Source of the DNA: Imtechella halotolerans
Lineage (GTDB): Bacteria > Bacteroidota > Bacteroidia > Flavobacteriales > Flavobacteriaceae
Assembly (NCBI RefSeq): GCF_028743515.2
Contig: NZ_CP117969.2
Span: forward strand, 803,001-867,000
Direction of reading: 5' to 3'
DNA: 64,000 nt
Each line of letters opens with the position of its first letter. The stretch's first letter is position 1. Below are positions 53,676-63,055 of this stretch, piece after piece. Position numbers and translations under genes: made by a program. The notes under the pieces were generated by a model. That model did no database searches. It had not been told where the DNA came from and saw only the letters and a program-made list of their open reading frames with translations.

Positions 53676-54305
53676 ATGAAAAAGTACCGCTACATTTTGT
53701 TGACTTTAATCGTTGCTTTTAACGCATCATTTCTTTTCTCACAAAGTGAATTCTATTATAAAGATCGAGTTGATATGACCGATGCCCAGGCAGCTAAGGC
53801 TAGTGATTATTATAAAAAAGGAGTAGAATTAGTAAAATCTGCCAGTGACGGTAATACTAAAGAAGAGGCCAGACTTCTTTTTGAAAATGCTGCAAAAATG
53901 AAGCATCTAAAGGCTATGGTCAAACTTGCTGAAGGATATACTATGGGAGAACATTGGAAAATTGACGCCGATCAAGCAATTTATTGGGCTAAGCAAGCCT
54001 TCGATAGGGAAGCACTTCAAGCTTCCTATTATTTGGCATACATCTATTTCGGTGGACTAGGAGAAGCGCATATAGATTACAAAAAGTCCAGAAATTATTG
54101 CATGCAGTTTATTGAAATGGAGAAGAAGGATCCCACTTTTGATTTAGGCTCGGTGGCTGTCGTTAATACCATGTATGGACTGGCACTTCTGGAAGGATAT
54201 GGAGGTAAAAAAAATCGAGAACTTGGTTTAAAACATCTTAAAATAGCTTGCGATCATGGACTGAAAGAGGCTTGCCAATCCTATAATGGGTATAGTAATG
54301 AATAG
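53676..54305 (+). CDS. secreted Sel1-like repeat protein, short
   Basis: The 209-residue protein has a signal peptide (YILLTLIVAFNASFLFSQ) and three or four Sel1-like repeats (EARLLFENAAKMKHLKAMVKLAEGYTMGE, ADQAIYWAKQAFDREALQASYYLAYIYFGG, ELGLKHLKIACDHGLKEACQ). Sel1 repeats mediate protein-protein contacts. It is the first gene of a plus-strand cluster of repeat proteins and is followed after 50 bases by a longer Sel1 protein. Confidence 0.75.
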   Translation: MKKYRYILLTLIVAFNASFLFSQSEFYYKDRVDMTDAQAAKASDYYKKGVELVKSASDGNTKEEARLLFENAAKMKHLKAMVKLAEGYTMGEHWKIDADQAIYWAKQAFDREALQASYYLAYIYFGGLGEAHIDYKKSRNYCMQFIEMEKKDPTFDLGSVAVVNTMYGLALLEGYGGKKNRELGLKHLKIACDHGLKEACQSYNGYSNE

Positions 54306-54355
54306 TTTAATTAGGAATAATAAGACAGTTGTATATTAATTAAGATCGATTACCT

Positions 54356-55744
54356 ATGAAGTTACATAGTTTATTAGTGTTACTAGCTTTAGCGTTAAGT
54401 CAAGTGTTGACCGCTCAAGTAAATTACCAGGAAGTTAAATCGGCTGCTGAAAATGGAGATATAGAGTCGATGAATACTCTGGGCGTTATTTATTTTTCTG
54501 GAGAACTGGTATCCCAGGATTATGCAAAGGCCAAGTATTGGTTTGAAAAGGCGGCTGATAATGGAGTCGCCTACGCCATGAATAATCTGGGATATATGTA
54601 TAAAGAGGGAGTTGGTGTTACTAAAGATGTTACCATAGCGTTCCAATGGTATGAAAAGGCAGTTGCTAAGGAAGACGTTACAGCTATGGTTGAATTAGGT
54701 TATATGTACTATTATGGAGAAGGTCATACCCAAGATTATTTAAAGGCTAGAGAACTATTGGAAAAAGCTGCCGAAAATGAAAACGTTTTAGCCATGAGTA
54801 GTATTGGATATATGTATAGAGAGGGATTAGGTGGTGATCAAGACTTGACAAAAGCGTTTAAATGGATTCAAAAAGCGGCAGAAAGAGGTGATGAAAATGC
54901 TATGAGTGAACTAGGATATATGTATTTCAACGGGGAAGGGGTGACTCAAAACAATTCTAAAGCCGTGTATTGGAATGAAAAATTAGCTGAAACCGGAGAT
55001 GTAAATTCCATGTATAATTTAGGCTATATATATGATCAAGGGGAAGGTGGTATCCGAGATTATGCCAAAGCAACATTATGGTATAAAAAAGCAATAGAAC
55101 AAGGTAATACGGACTGTATGGTCATGCTTGGAAAAATGCATGAACTTGGCAAAGGGATGCCCGTTGATTATGCAACGGCTCTTCAGTGGTATATGAAGGC
55201 AGCAGAAAATGATAATGAATCAGGGATGCATGAAGTTGGCCTACTACATTACAATGGTAAAGGAGTTCCCATGAATAAGGCTTATGCCTATTCATGGATT
55301 TTGAAATCATGCAAGAAAAATAATATGGACGCTTGTGATTTTTTAAAAAAGGAACGGGACGACATCATATACTGGTTACGCTATGATGGCAATAAGCTTC
55401 TGAAATATATGGAAGATGAAGACTCACTGACAAAGGAAACAATGGTGTTTAAAGAAAAGAGCGTGGTACTTGAATATCATTCGGAAGGAATGACTGGACT
55501 TAATCGTAGCAGTCAAGAAATTTCAAGTGCTGACTTCTCCTTTGCCCAACGAATCTTCCTAAACTTTGAGGCGAATACCATAGAGGTTCAGTTTAGTAAA
55601 AATTGCGTAAAAATTAGTTCAGTAAAGGAATTAGACAAATTGACCATTACTTTTAAGGATGGTACATCAAGAGCTAATATGGAGGTATACAGAGATAAAC
55701 TTCAAACTTTTTTTCAGGTATATGGAGCACAATTTAATATGTAA
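54356..55744 (+). CDS. secreted Sel1-repeat protein, long
   Basis: The 462-residue protein has a signal peptide (LLVLLALALSQVLTAQ) and eight consecutive Sel1 repeats of 36 residues (about 35-325), each with the A-x-x-x-L-G-x-M-Y-x-x-G-x-G pattern. The last 130 residues differ: a beta-rich tail (about 345-460) with no known motif. Sel1 proteins act as scaffolds, and the tail could bind the envelope. It follows the short Sel1 gene and precedes a small lipoprotein gene by 17 bases. Confidence 0.8.
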   Translation: MKLHSLLVLLALALSQVLTAQVNYQEVKSAAENGDIESMNTLGVIYFSGELVSQDYAKAKYWFEKAADNGVAYAMNNLGYMYKEGVGVTKDVTIAFQWYEKAVAKEDVTAMVELGYMYYYGEGHTQDYLKARELLEKAAENENVLAMSSIGYMYREGLGGDQDLTKAFKWIQKAAERGDENAMSELGYMYFNGEGVTQNNSKAVYWNEKLAETGDVNSMYNLGYIYDQGEGGIRDYAKATLWYKKAIEQGNTDCMVMLGKMHELGKGMPVDYATALQWYMKAAENDNESGMHEVGLLHYNGKGVPMNKAYAYSWILKSCKKNNMDACDFLKKERDDIIYWLRYDGNKLLKYMEDEDSLTKETMVFKEKSVVLEYHSEGMTGLNRSSQEISSADFSFAQRIFLNFEANTIEVQFSKNCVKISSVKELDKLTITFKDGTSRANMEVYRDKLQTFFQVYGAQFNM

Positions 55745-55761
55745 TAGATAAACAATTAGGT

Positions 55762-56040
55762 ATGAGAATTTTAAACGGAAAACAAGTAATCTTGCTACTG
55801 CTTTTACTGGTTGCTACTTCTTGTGGATCAAGGTATTATTGTGCACAATTTGGTTGTGATGTGGCCTATTACAGTCCAACTACTGGATGGCATAACAATA
55901 AATGTATTGATGGTGACTGTGATTGGGCAAAAGAGCAAAGCAGAAGGTTTTTAAGTAGAAAAAAATCAGGAAATTTTAAACTAACCTCACCCAAGGGCTA
56001 TACCTATAACTTTTATGTGTATTGCAACCGAAAAAAATAG
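55762..56040 (+). CDS. small cysteine-rich lipoprotein
   Basis: The 92-residue protein has a lipobox (LVATSC, Cys21), then a mature part with seven further Cys (SRYYCAQFGCDVAYY, KCIDGDCDWAKEQ, VYCNRKK) likely to form disulfides or bind metal. No family was recognised. It lies between the Sel1 and WG-repeat genes and overlaps the open frame upstream of the latter. Confidence 0.6.
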   Translation: MRILNGKQVILLLLLLVATSCGSRYYCAQFGCDVAYYSPTTGWHNNKCIDGDCDWAKEQSRRFLSRKKSGNFKLTSPKGYTYNFYVYCNRKK

Positions 56041-56069
56041 TGCAATACCTTCATCTAAACCTATTCCCT

Positions 56070-56963
56070 ATGAAAAATACTATTGTACTTCTTGTCTTTT
56101 TTATGGTTTCTATATCTAGCACCCAATCGAGCTATTCTCAAATCTTTTTTACCGGAGCTAATGGTAAGCTTGGTGTTAAAGATGCTAATGGAAATATCCT
56201 TATAGAGCCTAAATACGATCGTAAAAACAGGTATAAATCCGATAAGGAATTTACTCAGGTTGCTATTTTGGATAAGAAAGCTGGCCATTATAAGTACGGG
56301 TATGTAAACTCTCAAGGTAAGGAAGTTATACCTTGTATTTATGACTTTTTGTATTCCGGATTTGATATGCGTGTGGGCTTGGCAGTTTTTGATCAAGGTG
56401 ATAAAAGTGGAATTATAGATACCACAGGAAGGGTAATAGTCCCAGCTAAGTATCATTCCATATGGGGAGATTTTAATGATGGGCTTGCCGTTGTAAAACT
56501 GAATGAAAAATATGGGTATATAGATGCTAACGGAAAGGAAATTGTACCACCTAAGTATAGCGAGGTAGTTGCATTTTTGAGTGGTGTAGGGATTGTATAC
56601 CAAAATAATAAATGTGGTATGGTTGATACTCAAGGAAAGTTAATTACTCCTCTTAAATATAAGTCTTTAAGAGTAGTACATGATGGAGTGGTTAGGGCTG
56701 AATTAAATGGCAAATTTGGACTATTGGATACAAGTGGACGAGAAATTACTGAGTTTAAATATGACGATATGAATCTGGTTGCCACCGAAGAATTTATTTC
56801 TGTAAAGTTTAATAATAAAGAAGGTTATCTCAATATGAAGGGTGAAGTAGTAATTCCAATAATATATGATAGTGTAAATTGGTTTATAAAAGGAAAATCA
56901 TTAGTGAAGCTTAATGGAGAATCATTTTATATAAATAAACAAGGTCAAAGAGTAAGTGATTAG
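56070..56963 (+). CDS. secreted WG-repeat protein
   Basis: The ATG at 56070 (MKNTIVLLVFFMVSISSTQ) begins a signal peptide; the frame is open from 56022 but that start overlaps the previous gene. The 297-residue protein contains about eight WG (KWG) repeats, for example YGYVNSQGKEVIP, SGIIDTTGRVIVP, YGYIDANGKEIVP, CGMVDTQGKLITP and FGLLDTSGREIT. WG repeats form a beta structure of unknown binding partner. It is in line with the Sel1 proteins. Confidence 0.85.
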   Translation: MKNTIVLLVFFMVSISSTQSSYSQIFFTGANGKLGVKDANGNILIEPKYDRKNRYKSDKEFTQVAILDKKAGHYKYGYVNSQGKEVIPCIYDFLYSGFDMRVGLAVFDQGDKSGIIDTTGRVIVPAKYHSIWGDFNDGLAVVKLNEKYGYIDANGKEIVPPKYSEVVAFLSGVGIVYQNNKCGMVDTQGKLITPLKYKSLRVVHDGVVRAELNGKFGLLDTSGREITEFKYDDMNLVATEEFISVKFNNKEGYLNMKGEVVIPIIYDSVNWFIKGKSLVKLNGESFYINKQGQRVSD

Positions 56964-56996
56964 GATGATAAAAACATGCTGTAATTTGTAAACCAT

Positions 56997-57368
56997 ATGA
57001 TAGAAAGAATCCTTTTAAGCTCTCTATTTGTAGCCTGTTCCTGGGTAGTAAAGGGTCAAGATTTGAGCGGAAGTTGGGTATATAAAGAAACCAGAAAAGG
57101 GGTGTCTTATTATAGTAAGGAAGCTCGTATGGAGGTTCATAGATCAGGATTTGAGTTTGGTCAAGATGGTCAAATTACCATCCGAAGAAATGAGAGTAGT
57201 TGTGGAACTCCTCCTATTAGGTATCAAAATTATAGAGGTACCTGGAGGATGAATGCTGATAGTGTGATTACAACCACTTATAGGTTTCACAGCTATAATC
57301 TTGAAAATGATTCATGGAAACTGGTTTTTGTTTCAAAGGATAGTTTGGCTTTGAAATATAAAGGGTGA
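56997..57368 (+). CDS. small secreted lipocalin-like hypothetical protein
   Basis: The 123-residue protein has a signal peptide (ILLSSLFVACSWVVKGQ) and a beta-rich mature part with GSWVYKE near its start, GTWRMNADSVITTTYRF and WKLVFVSKDSLALKYKG at the end. This is the pattern of small lipocalin-like (META/DUF-type) proteins. The ligand is unknown. The next gene follows after seven bases, suggesting co-transcription. Confidence 0.6.
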   Translation: MIERILLSSLFVACSWVVKGQDLSGSWVYKETRKGVSYYSKEARMEVHRSGFEFGQDGQITIRRNESSCGTPPIRYQNYRGTWRMNADSVITTTYRFHSYNLENDSWKLVFVSKDSLALKYKG

Positions 57369-57375
57369 GGATAAA

Positions 57376-57876
57376 ATGTGCGAGATATATAAGTATATTT
57401 TAGGTGTTTGTACTCTAATACTACTCTGGGCCTCTGGTCTGGCTCAGTCTAAAGAAGAAATAGAGGATTGGTTTCGAACTAAGGGTTTTGCCATGTTGGT
57501 TCAAGGGGATAGTACAGAACAGTCTTTACATTGGTATGTATTAAATGATAAAGGATTATTTCAGTATACAAGTCTGAAGAACCCTGCCTTAGAAATGGAG
57601 GTGTTTTTACCTAGAAACAGTTTCAAGGAGGTCTATATAAATTATGTGAAGGACTTTCACAATGTAATGCAACTTCGATTTGCGTTGGATAGACCCAGTG
57701 TAATTACAACTGTAAATGGAAGCCCTGATACAGGCGGTCATGGCTTATCATTCTATTTCAATAAGACTACCCAGGGTGGAGATAAGGTGTTATTTATAAA
57801 GAATTTTTTTCATTTGATGAAGCTTCATGGTGCAAAGTCCAATCCAGATTTACGTAGTGATTTAAAATTCCAATGA
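57376..57876 (+). CDS. secreted hypothetical protein
   Basis: The 166-residue protein has a signal peptide (YILGVCTLILLWASGLAQS). The mature part has no recognised motif; short beta segments such as LHWYVLNDKGLFQYTS and VITTVNGSPDTGGHGLSFYF are seen. It overlaps the next gene by four bases, so it belongs to the same transcript. Confidence 0.55.
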   Translation: MCEIYKYILGVCTLILLWASGLAQSKEEIEDWFRTKGFAMLVQGDSTEQSLHWYVLNDKGLFQYTSLKNPALEMEVFLPRNSFKEVYINYVKDFHNVMQLRFALDRPSVITTVNGSPDTGGHGLSFYFNKTTQGGDKVLFIKNFFHLMKLHGAKSNPDLRSDLKFQ

Positions 57877-58886
57877 GAACACCAAGCACTTTTCCAATAG
57901 CCCTATCCAATTCCCTTCCTAAAGGCAGTTTCTGTTTCCTATTTCTTTTTGGGATAATTCAGATGGTACATGCTCAAGATACTTTAGAGACCTGGAAGGA
58001 TTACAATTTAAAAGGAACTCCAAGGAAAGTAGTTACCAAAGCTCATGATAAAAAAGTGGTATATCATTTTAACCCTGATGGAAGGCTGACAAATAAAAAG
58101 ATTCATTGGTTGGATTCAAAGGAATCAGAACATACCACCTACCAATATAACCCAAATGGAAGTCTTAGACAATTCACTGAAACTATAAATACGATTAAAA
58201 GTGTGGTTCGCTATCAGTATGATACCCATGGAAATTTAGTATCCTTTAGGGATAGAGATGGCTTTAATGTATATGTTACGACGGATTCCATAGATGGAAA
58301 AATCACAGAACAGTTCTATTTTAAAGTCAATCCAAAAAATGGAGATGAACAGTTTTTAAGGAGAGTAACTTTTGGATATGATCCTAATGGAATCTTGAAG
58401 TTTAAAACCACTATCACTGAACCATCTATAGTAAGTGCTTATTTTGATTTCAAAGGTACATTGTTGTACACCCTGCTTCAAAAGGGAGCGTACTTAGAGT
58501 ATATCTTTTATGACTCTATTTGGCTGGATATTAAAGCTAATAGCGCTACTAAAGTTCATCTGTTTACCAAAGATTCATCTGGAAATATTCTTTCTAAGTC
58601 TAAATTAGCTGAGGATGGTACTTGGAATGAATATACTAGGAATTCCTATACCTTTTATACTAATGGGCAATTGAAAACTGTAGTAATGACTTGTATAGAA
58701 AGGTTTGAAACTAAAACATACACTACCCATTTTGATAGTTTAGGAAATAGAATTAGTTATAAGACGGATACCTCTTATGCAAAAGATTATTGGGAATATA
58801 ATTATGAGTATGATCACATGGGAAACTGGATTAAGAAAGAAATGAAATCGAAACAGCCTACACTGCGAACAATTCACTATTATTGA
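57873..58886 (+). CDS. secreted YD-repeat-like protein
   Basis: The 337-residue protein has a signal peptide (FCFLFLFGIIQMVHAQ) after an unusual 18-residue lead. The mature part contains several YD-like units (YHFNPDGRLTNKK, YQYNPNGSLRQFTE, YQYDTHGNLVSFRD, FGYDPNGILKFKTT, YEYDHMGNWIKK), as in RHS/YD proteins, but is far shorter than toxins of that type. No toxin domain or PxxxxDPxG core-cleavage motif is seen. It probably forms a beta-structured surface protein. It overlaps the previous gene by four bases. Confidence 0.7.
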   Translation: MRTPSTFPIALSNSLPKGSFCFLFLFGIIQMVHAQDTLETWKDYNLKGTPRKVVTKAHDKKVVYHFNPDGRLTNKKIHWLDSKESEHTTYQYNPNGSLRQFTETINTIKSVVRYQYDTHGNLVSFRDRDGFNVYVTTDSIDGKITEQFYFKVNPKNGDEQFLRRVTFGYDPNGILKFKTTITEPSIVSAYFDFKGTLLYTLLQKGAYLEYIFYDSIWLDIKANSATKVHLFTKDSSGNILSKSKLAEDGTWNEYTRNSYTFYTNGQLKTVVMTCIERFETKTYTTHFDSLGNRISYKTDTSYAKDYWEYNYEYDHMGNWIKKEMKSKQPTLRTIHYY

Positions 58887-58922
58887 CCTTAAAATGACTT
58901 TAATAACGCTCCCATTATCCCT

Positions 58923-59462
58923 ATGACTATTGATAAACCCTTCAACCAGTTTAGTAAACAGGAATATTTAGAATGTATCCCCAACCATCAACTGTATACT
59001 GAATTTAATACCTTAGGACTGTATCGTTCCTTATTGGAGAATGGTAATTTGAGCAAGGATGATAAGCTTGAAATTCGAGAGTTATCCCATTACTATTTTA
59101 AAAAGACCTTCGATTTTCTTCAACTTAAAGATCCGCAAACCTTCTTTGAGGTATCTACCATAGGAGTTGAATTAACAAAAGGAGATGAGCTTAATTGGTG
59201 GCGAATCATACGAGAAAATCAGGAAAAAATCATCAAAGAGAAAAAGCTTAATCATCGCAATTTTGGTAGTTATGCAAAACATGATTGTGGAATTGATTAT
59301 TGCCCGTATAATGGTTTAATGATTCGTCAAGGATCTCCTTTAGCGGAAACGAGTATGCATTTTAAAAAGGATCGAAATAAGGATGTAAAAATGCAAAAAG
59401 CACTTCGAATCAAGAAAGAATCACGTGATTGGAAGCGTAGAAGAAATGAAGAAGAAGATTAG
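58923..59462 (+). CDS. hypothetical protein, basic C-terminus
   Basis: The 179-residue protein has no signal peptide. It is mostly helical, with a Cys-rich centre (KHDCGIDYCPYNG, about 121-133) and a very basic tail (KKESRDWKRRRNEEED). The Cys/His region could bind zinc. It follows the secreted cluster after 36 bases but seems to be cytoplasmic. No family was recognised. Confidence 0.55.
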   Translation: MTIDKPFNQFSKQEYLECIPNHQLYTEFNTLGLYRSLLENGNLSKDDKLEIRELSHYYFKKTFDFLQLKDPQTFFEVSTIGVELTKGDELNWWRIIRENQEKIIKEKKLNHRNFGSYAKHDCGIDYCPYNGLMIRQGSPLAETSMHFKKDRNKDVKMQKALRIKKESRDWKRRRNEEED

Positions 59463-59550
59463 AGATACAATACAGACATGCTATTAGTCTATACTTTATT
59501 GTTTGTTATTTGAAATTTAATAAAAAATTGTTGAATATGAATTAATATTT

Positions 59551-59580
59551 ATTGTTTTTCAATAAATAATTGTATATTTG
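59551..59580 (+). promoter_or_regulatory. Bacteroidota-type promoter of the DUF2975/HTH pair
   Basis: ATTG at 59551-59554 and TATATTTG at 59573-59580 fit -33 and -7 boxes with 18 bases between them. The DUF2975 ATG at 59601 follows 20 bases later. Confidence 0.55.
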
Positions 59581-59600
59581 ATCCCATAAACTTTAAACGT

Positions 59601-60140
59601 ATGGAATCAATAACAAACAAATTCGTGTTTATAGCGCTACAGGCGGTGTCTTGGGTCATTTTTGTGGCCTTATGTATAGAAGCAGGTGGACTACTCGTAA
59701 ACTTTATATTTAGTTTACTAAAACCTGAAATGGTCTCAAGATTGTATCAAAAATTAGATCTTTCTCAAATGTATTTGGCTAATAGGACTGCCTATTATGT
59801 TTTTTATTATGTAATACTAGCCATTTCAATTTTAAAAGCGTTCTTATTTTATTATGTCATCCGGCTAATGCTTAAAATAGATTTGGCAAAGCCATTTAGT
59901 AGTTTTGTGGCTAGACAAATAGAATTAATTAGTTTCTATACATTATCTATAGGGCTTTTAAGTTATGTAGGAAGTAAACTGGCAAAGCACTTTTTGAATC
60001 GTGGTCTGGATACTACTATGTTAAATCCGTTTTGGGCAGACAGTAAGGCATTTATTATAATGGGTCTTGTGGTGTATATTATAGCTACTATTTTCAAAAA
60101 GGGAGTGGCGATTCAGAGTGAAAATGATTTAACAGTATAG
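59601..60140 (+). CDS. DUF2975 membrane protein
   Basis: The 179-residue protein has four membrane helices (about 8-34, 64-90, 108-128 and 143-165) and the DUF2975 pattern FSSFVARQIELISFYTLSIGLLS. Genes for DUF2975 proteins are usually paired with a small HTH regulator, as here. The pair may act as a membrane sensor and regulator. A strong -7 box precedes it. Confidence 0.82.
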   Translation: MESITNKFVFIALQAVSWVIFVALCIEAGGLLVNFIFSLLKPEMVSRLYQKLDLSQMYLANRTAYYVFYYVILAISILKAFLFYYVIRLMLKIDLAKPFSSFVARQIELISFYTLSIGLLSYVGSKLAKHFLNRGLDTTMLNPFWADSKAFIIMGLVVYIIATIFKKGVAIQSENDLTV

Positions 60141-60143
60141 CCC

Positions 60144-60353
60144 ATGGCAATTGTAGTAAACCTAGATGTTGTAATGGCAAAGCGAAAGATCTCTCTTAAT
60201 GAACTTTCTGAAAAAGTGGGACTTACCTTATCCAATCTATCTATTTTAAAAACAGGAAAGGCAAAAGCAATTCGGTTTAGCACTTTAGAGGCTATTTGTA
60301 ATGTATTGGAGTGTCAACCTGGTGATATTTTGGAGTATGTTGAAGAAGGGTAA
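60144..60353 (+). CDS. small XRE/Cro-type regulator (YozG-like)
   Basis: The 69-residue protein is a single HTH of the Cro/C1 class: VVMAKRKISLNELSEKVGLTLSNLSILKTGK, then FSTLEAICNVLECQPGDILEY. It starts three bases after DUF2975 and certainly shares its transcript. Such regulators are thought to act with DUF2975 partners. Confidence 0.88.
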   Translation: MAIVVNLDVVMAKRKISLNELSEKVGLTLSNLSILKTGKAKAIRFSTLEAICNVLECQPGDILEYVEEG

Positions 60354-60378
60354 TATGGATCATTGATAATTAAATTAT

Positions 60379-61905
60379 TCAAGACTGTGTAGTACTAGCT
60401 ACACTGGAAAGTTGTATACGTACTTCAGTACCTATTGGCTCATTGGCACTGTTAATAAGGTCTACAATTCTAATAGTATAATGTACCTCATTCTTTTTGT
60501 TAAAATAGTGAAGTCTCTCCTGGGTTATGGCTAACCCTAAAGATTCTTTTTTGTAGTGGTTTGTTTTCTTGGAGAGTGTTCTACCTATTCCATTGTCTTT
60601 TATAGATATATAATAACTATCTTTTTCTTTAAAAATATGGATTTCCATTTTTTTAGGTCCCTCAATATGTGCAAGCCCATGCCAAATGGCATTTTCTATA
60701 ATAGGTTGTGTTATTAAAGGTGGTACGGTAATAGTATGTATAGGAATATCAGGGTCTGTGGTGATAGCAATTTCAATTTTTTCTTCAAAACGCATATTCT
60801 CCATTTGTAAATACAGCTGAATGATGTGTAATTCCTCTTCGAGGGATATAGTATCTTTTCGACTGTTTTCTAGGATAATACGAATTAATTTTGAAAATTT
60901 ATTGAGATAAAATATGGATTTTATTTTGTTACTGCTAATCAGATAGGCTTTTATGGAATTAAGGGCATTGAATATAAAATGAGGATTCATTTGACTCCTT
61001 AAAGTTTCGAGCTTTAAGGTACTTATTTCATTGTTAAATCGTTCTTTTAAAACCGTTACTCTGGCTGCTTCAGCTAATTTCTGGGATTCTAATAGGCTTT
61101 TCTCTTTTTTTAATAGCTCCTCTTCAAGTTGCTTTTCATGTACATCTTTGATGTTTTGTAATTCAATGAGCTGTCCAATATATTTTTTTTGAATTTGTGT
61201 CCTTTCTTTATATACCTGATATTGTCTTATGGAGATGGCGTAGGTAAAGAACATATTTTCAAGGAGCATACCAAGATAAAAGATGTATTGATTTTTATTA
61301 ATGTCATATCCGGTAAGCATCGAATGTATTACCAGAATAAGCGTTGCCATTAAAACGGATGCCAATCCTAAAACCAAGGGAGTTTTTATTGGGTCTTTCA
61401 TCTGAATGATAAGCCGGATCCCGTTTAGGCTAATTAAAACTGTTATGGGGATAAAAATATATGCATAATAAATACGTAAAATTAGGAATACCTTAGTATG
61501 TATAACACTGGCAATAAACAGTAGTAAAAAGACAGTTATAGCTGGTATTAAGTAATAATTGATATAGAGACGATAAAATTGGGGTTGCCTTTCCTTGAAT
61601 TTAAGAATGGTAAGGATAAATAGTCCAAAAAACACAAAACTAAAAAAGAAAAGGGGATAGGTTAGCCATAACATTAAATGGGCGTACAGCTCATTATTCT
61701 CAAAAAACACATTTGTTTGATATTTACTGAAAACAAGTACATTAACTAACACGTACAAGCTATAGTAGAGATAATAAACTTCCTTGTTTTTAAGGTAAAT
61801 TATACCATTGTATATAAATAGATAAAAAAGGATGCTTATAAAGGCCATTCCTAAGCCGTTAGCGTTAGCATTTCTGAGGATTTCAAGAATGGTCGTTCCC
61901 TCCAT
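60379..61905 (-). CDS. LytS-like sensor histidine kinase with seven TM helices (7TMR-DISM type)
   Basis: The 508-residue protein has seven N-terminal membrane helices (about 15-215) of the 7TMR-DISM type, then a coiled coil (about 225-290) and a His_kinase domain: LRSQMNPHFIFNALNSIKAYL with the phosphoacceptor His, and a GHKL ATPase with NAIWHGL and DNGIGRTLS. It lacks the DISMED2 extracellular domain often seen in the family. The cognate LytTR regulator gene lies upstream with a three-base gap. The stimulus is unknown. Confidence 0.9.
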   Translation of the reverse strand: MEGTTILEILRNANANGLGMAFISILFYLFIYNGIIYLKNKEVYYLYYSLYVLVNVLVFSKYQTNVFFENNELYAHLMLWLTYPLFFFSFVFFGLFILTILKFKERQPQFYRLYINYYLIPAITVFLLLFIASVIHTKVFLILRIYYAYIFIPITVLISLNGIRLIIQMKDPIKTPLVLGLASVLMATLILVIHSMLTGYDINKNQYIFYLGMLLENMFFTYAISIRQYQVYKERTQIQKKYIGQLIELQNIKDVHEKQLEEELLKKEKSLLESQKLAEAARVTVLKERFNNEISTLKLETLRSQMNPHFIFNALNSIKAYLISSNKIKSIFYLNKFSKLIRIILENSRKDTISLEEELHIIQLYLQMENMRFEEKIEIAITTDPDIPIHTITVPPLITQPIIENAIWHGLAHIEGPKKMEIHIFKEKDSYYISIKDNGIGRTLSKKTNHYKKESLGLAITQERLHYFNKKNEVHYTIRIVDLINSANEPIGTEVRIQLSSVASTTQS

Positions 61906-61908
61906 GAA

Positions 61909-62643
61909 TTATAGTTTGTTTAAAAAGTCAGTTTTACGCTGACGGGAAACTGGAATCTTTTTTTTGTTGGTCATTAGTACATAGCTGTCATTCTTATAAA
62001 ATGCCCTTACCTTATGTAATCCAATAACAAAACTATTGTGAATTCTAAAGAATAGTTCATTAGGAAGCAATTCTTCTAAAAATTTCAACTTTTTTGTAAG
62101 AAAATAAGATTCACCATTTTCCAGATATATTTTACTGTAATTCCCTTGACTTTCACAATATATTATCTCATCAGTATCTATAAAAATTAGTTTTCCGTCA
62201 ATGGGGATGGATATTCGTATATGTGAAGAATCAGTGTTCAATTGAAGTAATTTGTCTTCAAGTAATTTTTGAAGGATTTTGTCCTTTTTTTCATTGTAAG
62301 CTTTAAGCAGTGCGTTATTTAAGTCTTCTGAATCGATAGGTTTTAAGAGGTAATCAAGTGCTCTTTCTTTTATGGCCTTAATGGCGTATTCATTAAATGC
62401 GGTAGTAAATATAACCGAGAATGTACGATCACTACATTTTGATAAAAAGGAAAATCCATCCATTCCAGGCATCTCAACATCTAAAAAAATACAGTCAACA
62501 CTATGGCTCTGTACAAAGGATACGGCATCTGCTGCTTTGGTAAATACCCCAAGTATAGTAACCTGTAGTTCACTGTTTTTTAGTTCCCATTCTAGGCTGT
62601 CAATAGCTTTTTTTTCATCATCTATAATTACTACATTAAGCAT
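61909..62643 (-). CDS. LytTR-family response regulator
   Basis: From the ATG at 62643 (MLNVVIIDDEKKAIDSLEWEL) the protein has 244 residues; the frame to 62712 adds an odd lead and is not used. The receiver (about 1-120) has VVIIDDE, the phosphoacceptor Asp in CIFLDVEMPG, and the conserved Lys in YLLKPID. The C-terminal LytTR domain (about 140-244) reads IIYCESQGNYSKIYLENGE and FFRIHNSFVIGLHKVRAF. It pairs with the histidine kinase gene downstream. A perfect palindrome (62733-62746) and AGTT direct repeats at 62787-62801 lie upstream. Confidence 0.9.
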   Translation of the reverse strand: MLNVVIIDDEKKAIDSLEWELKNSELQVTILGVFTKAADAVSFVQSHSVDCIFLDVEMPGMDGFSFLSKCSDRTFSVIFTTAFNEYAIKAIKERALDYLLKPIDSEDLNNALLKAYNEKKDKILQKLLEDKLLQLNTDSSHIRISIPIDGKLIFIDTDEIIYCESQGNYSKIYLENGESYFLTKKLKFLEELLPNELFFRIHNSFVIGLHKVRAFYKNDSYVLMTNKKKIPVSRQRKTDFLNKL

Positions 62644-62732
62644 CGTATTGTCGTTTTTGTTTAAAGGTACAAAATCAGGAATATGAATTAGTTCAATTTT
62701 GTATGAATACACTCAATTTACTGATAATGAGT

Positions 62733-62746
62733 TCGTATTTATACGA
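62733..62746. promoter_or_regulatory. palindrome between the LytTR gene and the collagen-like gene
   Basis: TCGTAT and ATACGA form a perfect 14-base palindrome around TT, 90-103 bases before the LytTR start. AGTT units spaced 11 bases apart follow at 62787 and 62798 and resemble LytTR target half-sites. The rest of the 62713-63055 gap holds the divergent promoters and no gene. Confidence 0.35.
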
Positions 62747-63055
62747 TTTATGCACAAGATTGACCATTAATGATGAATTGACTACCAGTTATACAAAAGT
62801 TTACCCAAACTATACAAATTAACTTACAACTTACTAATAAATGAAGCATTTTTGAAGGGTATTTTTAGATGGTACCTCCCCTTAAGCCAACCTCAAAGTG
62901 TATGAAAATAGGTATTTAGTAAAACTGTTTTATAGTAACCATTTGTTTAAGCATTTGGTTTTACCTAATAAAACCTAATCATTGAAAGTGATTAATTCAT
63001 ACATCAAACAAATGGCAATGCATATAAAATTAGTATTAAAGTAAAATTAAAATGT

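Noticed and set aside
57873-58886. YD-repeat protein as an RHS toxin
   Set aside because: It is short and has no core-cleavage motif, toxin domain or immunity gene.
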